Origin: Chrysomallon squamiferum
Lineage: Eukaryota > Mollusca > Gastropoda > Neomphalida > Peltospiridae
Assembly: GCA_012295275.1 (NCBI GenBank)
Contig: CM022667.1
Span: 21,954,672 to 22,018,671 of the forward strand
DNA: 64,000 nt
Direction: 5' to 3'
Shown: positions 12,366 to 24,758 of the stretch, one piece after another
Numbering within the stretch: position 1 is the stretch's first letter
How the letters are laid out: each line of letters starts with the position of its first letter
Made by a program: the position numbers and the translations under genes
Notes under the pieces: model-generated
The model's input: the letters and a program-made list of their open reading frames with translations, nothing else
The model's database searches: none
What the model was told of the DNA's origin: nothing

Positions 12366-12399
12366 AACTGAAGACCAATCTGAAGAACAAAACATATCA

Positions 12400-13287
12400 G
12401 GATTTTTAAATTACAACTAAAGTAGCCATTTAAGATATATTTTTGGAATATACCATTATCTGCTTTGATATAAACATGAGAATTTACATAAAAATAATTT
12501 TAAAACTACAAAACAAGGATGGAAATATGTATTGTTTAAAAAAAAAAAAAATTCACTTTTTAAAATTAATAATAATAAAATAAATATGATTGAAACTGAA
12601 AGTGACCAAATGTCATTTCACAACAGCATGTTAACAAACTACTGAAAAATAACATTACATTCATTTAATATAAATGGGTCAAGAACTTTATTATTTTGGC
12701 TTATTATTAACAACTTAAAATCGTTAAAATAGTTACAAGATGTTAATTCATGCATCTGTTAAATATTAACAATTTCATTGGTTGGAAAATGAAACTGCTG
12801 ACTTGTATATGGGTTAAAAAGGGATATTTTTTACCAAGATTATTTTAGTAGCATTAAATACAAATAAAGAAAGAAAGAAAAGAATAGAAAAGACATCATA
12901 TAATCATTTTGGTAGATATTAGGTTTCTCGACATTATGATTTCAGTATCTTGATTCACTCATCTTGAATAAAAAACTACAATTGTAATAATAAAAACTCC
13001 ATCGATTTAATACAAACCCAAACACACTGACAGTGTCAGAGGCACATACAAAAACATGATTATCATTTATGCCCGCAGAACACTTTTCAGAATTTCATGC
13101 TAACACACACATACATATAAATTAATAATGGTTCCTAGTACCCTGAAAATCATTTTAGAGCGGTATGAACAAAACGTAACACCAACCAAAATCTAATTTA
13201 AAAAAAAATTAAAAAATGGTGATAAAACATGAAAGTCGTACGGCCTTAAGTTCCGGACCAGCATAATAATTTTTTCTCCCTTATTTA

Positions 13288-13338
<51 letters not shown>

Positions 13339-13676
13339 TTGCTTAGTTTAACATTACAGTACACTAGAAACGTGTCTAACCAATATGTGAAAATTTGCAC
13401 GCACGAAATGTACTCTAAAACGGTCAAAGGTCAAAATAAATTTGTACATAAATAAATATATTAGTGTTTTATAACTAAATGTCTGTTAATTTTAGGCAGA
13501 CATCATTAAAACCACTTTTATTTTAAATTTTACTATTTCATTTGCAAAATAATTCTATGAAACGTGACTTGGAAATAACATATTTATTTTTAACTAATCG
13601 TCTGTTAGCAGGTGATTAAGCCCTTTTGTGTAAATCAGGTGATGGTTTTCTTCCGGTCGTAATTTAGGTTCATTCG
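12400..13676. promoter_or_regulatory. Head-to-head interval between MTG2 and PEDS1 (candidate shared promoter)
   Basis: MTG2 coding starts at 12365 on the minus strand and PEDS1 at 13677 on the plus strand, so 1.3 kb separates two divergent genes. A 5' UTR exon of MTG2 is expected here but its donor cannot be fixed. The part nearest PEDS1 (about 13230-13680) has more CpG than its surroundings. It also contains a (TTA)n tract at 13297-13335. No clear TATA box is assignable. Confidence 0.4.
13297..13335. repeat. (TTA)n microsatellite
   Basis: About 13 TTA/ATT units between MTG2 and PEDS1. Confidence 0.9.
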
Positions 13677-16600
13677 ATGAGTATGTGTTCGTTAACAGAA
13701 GACGAAATTGTTCTTAACTCTATGTCAGAAGATGACATAAACAGTAACATCCAATATGTGAAAGACGAAAATGAACCGGAGAAACCCAGATGGGGGCCAG
13801 AGCATGCAGGAGCTAAGGAACTGGCGAGTCAATATACAGCAGGTAAAACTACGATCTGTCAAATCAAAAATGACATTGGCATGATTGTGACGAGTTAGTT
13901 TATATTTTAATTTTAAAGAATCAATCAGCATTTTGCATAATTGATTAGACATCCAAACTTTGTTAATATTTCCACTTGTATCATTTCTATCATTGAAAAA
14001 GGATTAAAAGTGATGATTTCTGTTAAAGATAAAATATTTTAGCTATGAAACTGAAGAAAACATCACTTTTTTTATTAGTGGATAACAGATTTTGCAAACG
14101 TGATCAAAATAAAATTAAAAATTAACAAAATAAAATGAATAAAAATAAAAAGTGAAATATATTATTCTTAAGTGAATTAAATGTAAATAATTTTTTATAG
14201 TAATATATATTTTATATATTTTTCTTTCCTTTTTGTTTGCTTACTTATTTCTTTCACATTTATACAAACAGACACACGCACACACGCACAGACACATTTA
14301 TATAAGTTTGGAATGACAGACTGTTAAAAAATAATTCACTCTTACAGATTTAAATTCTGCATGCACTGTTGTTGCTATTGGCTACCAAATGTTGTTTTCA
14401 GTCCAGTCAGTATTGCATCAGACATCATAGCAGCCATTTTGAAATTATTAATTTTAAAAGTTCACCTCTTCATATTTCCTATATTGCATCATCCATTTGT
14501 GCAGCCATTTTTGTCATACAATTTTGAATCAACAGTAGCATTGAACTTAAAATTAGTTAAACAGATGTTGTAATATTTTAATATTACAATAACAGTGAAT
14601 AACAAAAGTAAATTTTATTCATCAGTTGACAAACCTCAGACATCTGAACTTGGAGATAAATAAAAGTGTTCACAAGATTGACATATATTGTTGAAAATAG
14701 CATCTCCTAGTTACTGTTAAAAATATATATTTATTTTTTATTAGTCCAAGAAGAGATATAGATCTGAAATATTATTTTAATGCATAATCTCTTATAGTTA
14801 TAGAGCATTACTTAATCTGATGACGTTAAAAGTTATTGCAGGATCGAGAAAACTGACAAGAATCTTCCAAAACTGAGATATAGGTAGTCTAGAGCCAGAG
14901 CCAATGAATTTGTAATAGAGGCCTGTTTTTAAGGCAAGAATTGTTAAAAAGAAAATAGATTTGAGCAGTTTTCAATGAAGGTCAATTAATGTACATACAC
15001 TGGAGAAAATAATCTCTTTTAAGGACCTTTGAAATGTCATTAGTAATTCCATTTTTTGCTGTTTATTTTTATTTTCATTAGCTTCTGACTGAAAAAGACT
15101 ATATGCAAAATATTAATTAATTAATTATCTTGATAGTGTATTTTAAAAATGTATTATCAGTTAACCTTAAAACAGTCACGTCAGATTTCTGAACTTTTAT
15201 TGAGATCTCTGAAATATGATTCATTGAGCCTCCACTTTTGATACCTGATGAAATACCTTGCTGATATGTGATACTGAAAAAATATAAAAGGTATCGGGAA
15301 ATTTCTTTTTATTATTTACGTCATTGAAAAATAAACAAACTGCAAAACAAATATTGTAAAAGATGAGAGAATGCAAGGCAGAGGGAAGAGACAAAACTCA
15401 ATTGTTCTAGAAATGTTATGATGTCTGCATCTTTTAACCATTGCTTATTACTACTAGTCTTCACTTCTCTGGTTTCCAGTTTACTAATTTGTGGAGTGAA
15501 TGCTATGCATGAATAATTTTTGTAAGATTTTAGCAAAGGATATGAGAATAAAAAGAATAGATCTGATTTTGTTGTTTTCATCATGTAAACAGCATCCAAG
15601 TTTCATATGCATGAAATGACATTAACATTTCCATTTCCCGTATTTTTTAATTTAATTTTTTCAGGAAAGCGGATGCAGGAAACTGTGTGTATAGGGATAA
15701 CATTTGTTTTGTTTGCTTACAACAGTGTTCAGCTTATCCGTTACTTCACATGGGCCAACAGCTACTTCATATTTGGAGCTGCTTGTAAGTGTTGTTGTTT
15801 TCATTAGATTTATAGGAATTCTGCCCAGATAATTATTCAGAACTGTAGGATATATATATACAGAGTGCCCCATGTTCAGTCAATTTTTGTCATGTTTGCC
15901 TCTTGCCAAGTTAATTATCTATGAATTAAAGAATTCTAGGAATAAATTTTTGTCACATTAGAAATTTAAACAGATTAATTTTCAGTTAACAGTAATACAT
16001 TTTCCGGGACAGAAAGCACAAAGATTGTTTTGAATTAGTGTTAAATGACTAACTTTTAGGGTTAAAATACAGTATATAGCACTGGTCAAAACAGAATGTA
16101 TGACTGACATAATCATATATCTATTTTAGTTCTAGGAATTATCACAGCAGATTTCTTTAGTGGTCTGGTCCATTGGGGGGCAGATTCATGGGGCAGTGTG
16201 GAGATGCCTGTTGTTGGCAAGGTTTGTTATAGAAAGTCTAGAAATTATTTTATTCCTTTGTCCAATATGTACGGGTACTCTTGCTTTCATTAAATGTTAA
16301 ATATGTTATTGATATAAAATAATGCTACTTTGACAGGATTAAATACTTTTTTAAATATACCTTACTGACATGGAATAAAATAACTTGTGCTCATCCTTGA
16401 TTAAATAATGTTGCAGAGAGGCATAATGATAAAAGAGTATTCTGATAATTCAGTTTCTGTACTATAAGAAGTTTCAAGTTAACATTGTTAATTATGTACT
16501 TTGAACAATTTTGTGAAGAAACACTCTCAGTTTGAACTGATCAGTCTATCAGTTTCAACTTTAACACCTCTGTTAATATTTATGTGATTCACAGATGCTG

Positions 16601-17477
16601 AATAATGAATTAGAATAGTGCATAAAAATCAGTTGATCAGTCATCTAGAAAAGAAACAATTATAATGTGGAATTATAACGTGTGTTTAGACCATTAACAT
16701 GCAAAATAGAAATATATATATAGATGGAAAATCTATTTCATAACTATATACTATATATATATTTATATCTGAATTATATTAATTAATATTTTAGGCACTT
16801 ATTCGTCCATTTCGGGAGCATCACATTGACCCAACATCCATTGTTCGCCATGATTTCATTGAGACAAATGGTGACAATTTTGCTATCACAATCCCTGCCT
16901 TAGCCAGCATGTCCTACAAGTTCATCACCTACAGTCCAGAGCAGATAGCTGCCACATACAACTGGGAATGTTACATATTTCTCCTAGCTGTGTTTGTCAG
17001 CATGACAAACCAGGTAAAAATTACCATCACCATTTTTTAAGTAATTAAAATTTTTATCTAAAAAAACACAAGGTTTTAATGCACTTTCTTAAAAATTTCA
17101 AATTTAAGTAATATTGAAGGTAATGTATTTGTTTGCTTACATGAAAACAGAAGTAATCATATTATGGTCTTGTGTATATGTACAATTTATGAAAGATATT
17201 TTACTGGGTCTTCTTTCAGATCCATAAATGGTCACATACTTACTTTGGCCTTCCTCGCTACATCACAGCACTTCAGGATCTTCACATCATTCTGCCACGC
17301 AAGCATCATCGCATCCACCACGTGGCACCCCATGAGTCCTACTTCTGCATAACAACAGGATGGCTGAACTATCCACTTGAAATGATCCGCTTCTGGCCTG
17401 CACTTGAACATGTTATCGAATCCCTGACAGGCTACAAACCACGAGACGATGACATGAAATGGGCCAAGAAAGCTTGA
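13677..17477 (+). CDS. PEDS1: Plasmanylethanolamine desaturase (Kua/TMEM189)
   Basis: Five exons: 13677-13842, 15665-15784, 16130-16221, 16795-17013 and 17220-17477 (TGA), phases closed, 284 aa (human 270). PEDS1 is an ER membrane, iron-dependent desaturase that introduces the vinyl-ether double bond of plasmalogens. The N-terminus is a Glu/Asp-rich cytosolic tail; the family block [16 protein letters not shown] spans residues 39-54. Hydrophobic segments lie at about 60-80, 90-108 and 183-198. The His ligand set is complete: H110 ([10 protein letters not shown]), H135/H136 (REHHIDP), H201/H205 (HKWSHTYFG), H228/H229 and H232/H233 (RKHHRIHH), plus H145 in [11 protein letters not shown]. The end [10 protein letters not shown] matches the family. 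There is no sign of the UBE2V1 gene that follows it in mammals. The exon 3 acceptor TATTTTAG/TT gives codon TTT across the junction. Start: first ATG of exon 1, with a second Met two codons later. Confidence 0.97.
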
Positions 17478-17540
17478 ATAGAATAATTGCTTTGTGAGAA
17501 TATTAATTTTTTGTACCTGTTTATATTTTAGTTTGTGAAC

Positions 17541-17542
<2 letters not shown>

Positions 17543-17575
<33 letters not shown>
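17543..17575. repeat. (TG)n microsatellite in the PEDS1 3' UTR
   Basis: About 16 TG units, 66 bases after the PEDS1 stop. Confidence 0.9.
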
Positions 17576-17578
<3 letters not shown>

Positions 17579-17834
17579 TAATATGTATTACACTTGTTTC
17601 AGCAAATGTGTTAACTCTGTGCTGTTCATTTTTGTTTCTTTGTTAAATTAAGATCTCATTGATTTATTTCATGAATTTTGAATTGCAGGATATAATAGAA
17701 TTTTGAAGTGAAAAAATATATATTCTTGATTTAATCCTTTACATTTTAATTGAGACTTAAGAATTATATATATTTTCTTTTAATGACTTAAGTGTTGGTA
17801 ATTTTTAAAAATTATTTGTCCTATAAAGAGTGGC

Positions 17835-17840
17835 AATAAA
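17835..17840 (+). terminator. Polyadenylation signal of PEDS1
   Basis: AATAAA about 360 bases after the stop; a second AATAAA at 18047-18052 is an alternative. Confidence 0.5.
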
Positions 17841-20800
17841 ATGTTTTTTAAAATACGTTTAATTTTGCTCAATATGTTTTTAACATTTATTATATGTGGC
17901 ATCCCTTGGAGATCGAGAATTGTGGAGTTTTTATTTTTACTTCTATCTTATCAAACTGAAGGTGTTGTATAATTTAAAATTATGTTTTTAGTCCCTGGCA
18001 TTTTAGATTTGTATTATGTGTATTTAATTTAGTTTTGAAAAATTACAATAAAAAATAAACAGCAAGGATAATATTTCACTTCAGTTATTGCTTTCTTCTT
18101 TTGAAGATTCATTTTGAATGTGTTTAACTGTCCCACATTTTAATGTATTCTGTTTATATTAAAAAATTACAGAATCAACAGTTGGTTGTGTAATCATATT
18201 TGTTACTGTTCAGAGATTTTAAAATTATTTATATTTGGACAAAGACACATTAGATACATAATAAGTATTAATTGATAAACTAAAACTAAAAAACACAAAC
18301 AAAAGAATAATATCTACACACTTAATTTTTAAAAGTGATCTGCTGTTATTTGCACGATTTTCCTGAAGTTTTGATAGTCGATATGTATTAATAGTTTACT
18401 GATTGTCAGTGAATTTGAAATGTAAATAATAAAGAAAAATTAAGATAGATTTTACTGTTTAACAAGTATTTCTAGTAAGATGAATATTTTAATTAGAATA
18501 ACTTTCTCTGAATGGTCACACTGATATCGATTTGAGATAAAAAAAATCTATGATGTAATAAGTATGATTTTACTGACTTCAGCAGATGTTGATAACAAAA
18601 TGTTACTGAATATTACAGTTCTTTGTTTTTTGGTTTATACCCATATTTGCTGTCTAGAAAAACATAATAAAAATCACTGACAGTTGAACTGATGCCATAT
18701 TTTTTAAAAGCTAATCCTTTCTAGATTTGGACTCTAGCTTCGTTATTACATTTTTTTATGATTTCTGGTTAAAGGAAAACTAAATAACAGTTCTTTTTAA
18801 CAAATTGTCTTTTTAAATTTTTTCTCAGATTAATTTTTTCATTTTCTGTGTGTTTGTCACAATTTTCATTCATATTAGATGTAAAAAATCTGTTGTAAAT
18901 TAATCACAACATATTACTCTTCAAGTCAGCTGAACATTTTTTTTTTTAACACCAATATATTTTGGCGTAAAAAGCATTATTGATAATGGAATGATATAAA
19001 TGTATAAATAAAGGTATATTTTTTATTTACACAATAAACTGCAGAAACTGGTAGACACTATTTAGCTTTTTATATTTATTGATAGTAAATATTTTATAAC
19101 AGATAATACAAATATTTATGAAATTGTCATAGTAACAGTAATGGATACTGGTATAATAAATAAATAATTAAAAATCAAATTAATTTTTATCTAAATTATT
19201 CGGTTTTGCCAGAGGAAATGTTAATCATGAAATAACAGTTTAAGATATATTTTCTAACTCATTTGTAATGACATTTTTGTTCACTCCCTGATTAAGAAAT
19301 TGTAAAAACATTTCTTCAGTAGATGATGAAACAGAAATTAACCACCTTGCATGAAAATTTTGCACATGCCATTATGTGAAACCAATAATATTGCAGGACA
19401 AAATAAAATTTAGTTAACGGGTGTTGTTAATTGTAAGCATCTGAAGCTTTGAAGTGCATTTCTGTTAAAAACAAGTGACAGAAGAAAACTAGTTATGTTG
19501 ACATGAATCTTTTAAATTAATAAAATTATTATTATACAAATGTATCATTTAATTTTTCAAAAATATCAAATTTTATTTCAAAAGTTAAAAAACTGACAAA
19601 AAAGTTTATCAGATAAGTTTAAAATTTTGGGGTCCATTATAAATCTGATCTACATCATTACCATAAATCATTGTTTATGGTGTATTATTTGTATCAAATT
19701 TGTCTGGATATATAAAAACTATACAATAGTTTACAAGAAAATTATTGGATTTTCTATGAATACTTTTAATATTTTTATTGCTGTTCTTAGTTATAAATTT
19801 TCTTAAAAAATAATGAAGATTTTTTGTCAAATTTAAAAATGATGATTTATTATTATTACAACTGGTAATGCTCAGATACCTTTATTCTGTTAGGTTTCAT
19901 GGAAATGCATGTTTTCTGCTCTCACTTATTTACCTGATTAATAAAAACATACCCAGTGATATATCTACAGATGATGGAAAGTGATTTGTTAGTAAGCTGT
20001 TACTGAAATAAATGAAATGTTATAAAATAGAGAACAAAATAAGTGTACAGCTTTTGTATTAAATATTTTAAAGTTTACGTGATACATTTTCAATCAATTC
20101 CAAATAATAAAATACATTATAATATTCTATCAGTATCAAATGAGCATAGAAAAACCACCCGATTGTACATATATTTTTACATACTTATTCCAATTATTTG
20201 CCTTGTTTAAGAGCTTTTTTAATAAGAAAATATATTTGCAGTTCAAACAGGTTTTTATTTTATTTTATTTTTTTTGTGAAAAACGATGAACACATAAAGC
20301 CCTTCACAGATCAGTAGAGAGCAAAAGTTGATGACAAATTGAAGATGTACTTTGTCTGAAAATTAATTCTTTGCTGTTTGAAAGCTGAATTATTAAGGTT
20401 GTTGAATTGTCATGTTCAGCTTAAAACTTATTTGTTTCTGATGTCCCACCTTTTATATACCCTATTATAAGAATAATACTTAATATTTATTTTATTTTAT
20501 TTTATTTTTGTTTTTATTTATTAATGAAAATATTTTAAAATTTTCATTGTGATAACAGTGAGGCAGTAATCCAGTTTCTTACACTGTAAAAATTTATTAA
20601 AGATTCTATCACCTTGGCCAGAGTTGTCAGAATTAATTACTATTTATCACAGTTATAATCAATTTTTAAATCAACTGAACAAGTGTTTTTTAACACAAAA
20701 CATTTTTATTTAACATTATTGGTACTCGAGTGTTATAAACATAAATAATGTGTATATTAGTATAATAAATTAGTTTTAGTTGTTTTTTTTCTAAAATGCT

Positions 20801-21064
20801 TTTAAATTCTTAATTGATAACATTTTAATGTCAGTGATAAAATAAGTTATTTTGAAATATTAAAAAAAATCAGCAAGAAAAAATTTAGTTATCAGTTTTT
20901 TTGGTAGAGTATTGTTATTTCATTAATGTTAATAGATGATATTTATTCCTTGTATAATTATCTTACATTTTGGGATATATAATTTAACAATGTTTATATA
21001 ATCATTCTAGGGATATGATTAAACCTTGTTTTTACAATATTACTCTACACTTTGGTTTTAGATT

Positions 21065-21066
<2 letters not shown>

Positions 21067-21131
<65 letters not shown>

Positions 21132-21153
21132 TATTTTATTTTTTATTTTTTTA

Positions 21154-21190
<37 letters not shown>
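21067..21190. repeat. Inverted microsatellite (AAT)n - T-rich - (ATT)n
   Basis: About 11 AAT units are followed directly by ATT units, a TTTTA/T-rich core and then a second ATT block. AAT and ATT are reverse complements, so the tract can form a long hairpin. Open frames here (poly-N or poly-I) are artefacts. Confidence 0.9.
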
Positions 21191-21193
<3 letters not shown>

Positions 21194-24025
21194 GTCTAAA
21201 AAATACAGATGGAAAAATCAAAATTATAAAATCAGACATTTTAAAACAAGAAATGGTAATCACACCCCTGTATGTGTAAACTGATCTGTTAAACATACAC
21301 ACTGAAATTCAGCCACACAAACAAAGTTACAGCACTTTAACCAGACGTCATGTTGTAAGACATTTGTGAAATTTTGCTATAAAATATTTCTGCTAGGTTA
21401 ATAAAAAGTTCTTAATAAATATATATTTTAAGATTTTTGTACAGATAAGTTTTCATGCTCAGTGATAAAAACAGAATATAATTTTTTATCATTAAATCGA
21501 TTAATATTTTAAAATACAGTTTCTGCAAAATATTTAAATGATATTGCCAATGATGCATTTTTTAAAATACTTTAAAAATAGTGGTAGTATAACAATCTTT
21601 TTTTTTTTTTTTTTAAGTAAGTTCACTATCACTCAGGAAGGTCATTTTACATCAAACAATTAATTTTAATGATAAAAATTTTAATTATTGCTACAGTTGT
21701 TTCAAAATATACCATTAAATACTAGATATAGTGTTCAGTTTAATTTATTATCCTTAGAAATACAGGTTATAAGATCATTTTAGTTTTAGTAAATTATTAA
21801 ATATATTAACATTTTTAGACAAGTTATTTAGAAACAAACAAAATTTCAATATTTATATTAATAGCAAGTAAAACTATTTTAACCTAGTTACTTTTCCTAT
21901 AGCTGAATGTATCTAGCTTGTTAAAACTACAGTTGTTAGAAACAAGATTTTGTTTAACAAATCATGTTTACAGTAGAATTGTCTTCTTTCCAATCCTCAT
22001 GATAAATAATTTTATATTGTTACTGCTTGTGATATTATTTTGCAAATAAATCATCTTTTATTTAACCTATTCCTGTTTTCTGTTGAGTTACTTTAGTAAA
22101 AATCAAGTTTAAAAATTATTTTAGATATTCACAATTTTTAATAATTTTTGATAAATAACACAAGGTGGATGAATATATTGGTTAGAAATGGCCTGAAATC
22201 CAAATGTCTTCACATTCCAGTTTGCCAACACACTGAATTATAGATGCCCTCCATTTTGAAGTTGATTCCCTCTCAATTACAAACCTTTGTTAATGTTTAA
22301 TTAGTGATTAATCTTCTTTCATCTTTAAAGGGGAAGCAGTCAAATGCATAAAGTGCATGGCTGACTTGTAAAAATTTGAATTATTTATGCAAATGGATAC
22401 AGGTCTTCCACCCTGCTGAGAAAAAAAATCCTGCGTTCAGCATGATAGAATAGCAAATATTTATTAAAATTCTGACATCTAGTCTTTTGTGGAAACAGTA
22501 TTTTACATACTTTCCTATAATCGGGAAAACATTTCCTTAACTGCTTTTAATAAAAACCAGTTGAACAATCATGAATGAAAATGGATATAAATGTTATACT
22601 TTTTATGGCTTTTTATGCAATAAATGAAATTTAAGAGAAGATATCCGAAGCAGATCTTTTAGACAATAAAATGTTTTCAAAATAATACTGGATAAATTAT
22701 TAAGTATAATAAATCAAAAGACATTTTCATATCTCAGTAATTTTTCTGAAGTGCACTAAAATTATAAATACTTATTACAGCAATTTAGGTATTTAAAAAA
22801 GGTAATTAACGGATTAACAAAAATTCAAAGATTTATTAAATTATATAGATTTATTAAGTCAGTAACTTTGGGCTTGCATAATTATAATGTTCTATTAAAA
22901 ACAAACAAAATTTGCATCAAAATTTGACAGTATATAAATCTTGCAAGCATAAGCTTTTTTTTCTATTTTCAAAAAACATATTATAAACCAGACATAAAAT
23001 AAATATTGAGTACACTACATGAATAATTTCAAACATATTTTACAACAAATACTAGTGATAGAGGATAAGAAACAATTCTAATAAAAACACAATGGTGAGT
23101 TATTTTTGTTTTTTGCTGAAAGAATTTAACTGGAATTCAGAACGTGCTATTCATGGATAAAAGAAACAATCTAAACAATAAAATCTCATAACAAACTCCA
23201 TATTACAATTAATGGGAAATGATGTTTTTAAAAAGACAACACCTAATAAATCAAGATAATACAGACTTCTAGAGTTCATTAAGTCTCATATTGTCCTGTC
23301 AAATGTCTGGGTTTTTTGTTCTTTTTTACAATAACAACTTTGCTACAGAAGGACTAATAGTCTTGAAGTGGAAATAAAACAATTTCATTTATAATCTGTC
23401 AAAATCTGATAAAAATATGTTAAAATACCTGTACGCATCTTTAACAAGTCATTTATGGTTGACTGGCTTCACATTTAAAATTATTTTAAAAAGGACATTT
23501 AACCACCTAGAAATAAAATTTAATATAATAACTGTTCCATTAAATCACATCATATTGGCTTTGAAAAAAAAAAAAAAATCCATTATGCAGTGTCCTCTAA
23601 AATAAAAACAAACATCTGATTAGAAATACAAAACATTTAGATGTTAAATATATACAGTAAAATGCAGGTAAAGCTATGCATACTAAATACAATACGAATA
23701 ATTTGTTGAAGCATACATATTTTTAATAGGACATAACAAAGGAAGTTAATGCAAAAAGAACCCAATTATATTATGGATGATGTTAATATTGTGCTTCAAA
23801 TTTAAACATGTTTGTTAATATTTTCACATACTACTCAAGTATTTTGTTACTATAGTACTCAACAATATTTTTGCTGACTGCTTGTAAAATGTAGCAAGTA
23901 CATGAGTGCATGTGTGTAATTTTATGTACTAAAACAGAAACAGCCTATAAATGTATAATGCATTGTATTATTTTTTACCAATATTATCTCTGTGATAACA
24001 GTATGGATAAATGGATTTTTAGAGG

Positions 24026-24031
24026 TTTATT
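24026..24031 (-). terminator. Candidate polyadenylation signal of the ZNF gene
   Basis: Minus-strand AATAAA about 730 bases beyond the ZNF stop. Other A/T-rich near-matches lie nearby, so this is only a candidate. Confidence 0.3.
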
Positions 24032-24758
24032 CACACAGCCGTATTACATTTTGTTAGAAAACCAATAAATAACAAACAACAAAAAATTGTAAAAAAAAAA
24101 AATAAATGGCTATTCAATACATGTTCAATAAATATATTCAATAAATTTAATACTTCCTAAATGTCAATGAAAAAGTTTAAAAAGACGATTTTTCTTTCAT
24201 TAGAAATGCTAAATTAAAACACAAACGCTGAAAAGTATAGCAACATTAATGACATGAAATAGAATATAAAATATTCTTAGAAATAGAATACCACTGAAAA
24301 ATGATTAAAAAAGCTATTAAAGCAATGAATAATGCTAAAAGGTCTGCAATAAAATAAGCTCAAAATATATTCTTTATGCATGTATAAGAGTAATATGTAT
24401 TTCTTTTTTTTCAACTAACTTTTTCTGTTAATACAAAAAATATATATTTATAATAATATATTATTTTAAAGATAATTGGAAAGAACGCATTAATGTAGAT
24501 GTGTAAGTATTCGCATTTTTGTATACGATTTTTCTTACTGTTATATAAAACAGAAATATTTATGAACATAATTTTTATATAACATAAAGAAATCATTAAA
24601 GAATATGTACAAGTGTTTGATATACGTAGTTTATATTTTCATTTTTTTTCATATATTACAAGTGATATACATTTAAAAGTCATAAAATAGTTGTTTTTCT
24701 TTTTCCAGTGGACTGAATTAGTACATGAATATTAATTTTAATTATTTCACAAACAGTA

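Larger units (their letters stand above)
17841..24758. other. Intergenic DNA between the PEDS1 and ZNF 3' ends
   Basis: About 6.9 kb of AT-rich sequence with no supportable exon. The right part is probably the 3' UTR of the zinc-finger gene, with a minus-strand AATAAA at 24031-24026. The one striking structure is the (AAT)n/(ATT)n tract at 21067-21190. A higher-complexity stretch at about 22160-22430 is unexplained. Long stretches elsewhere are A/T runs. Confidence 0.6.

Noticed and set aside
21015-21302. Open frames of 75-89 codons on both strands, rich in Asn or Ile
   Set aside because: They are readings of the AAT/ATT microsatellite and have no non-repetitive protein content.
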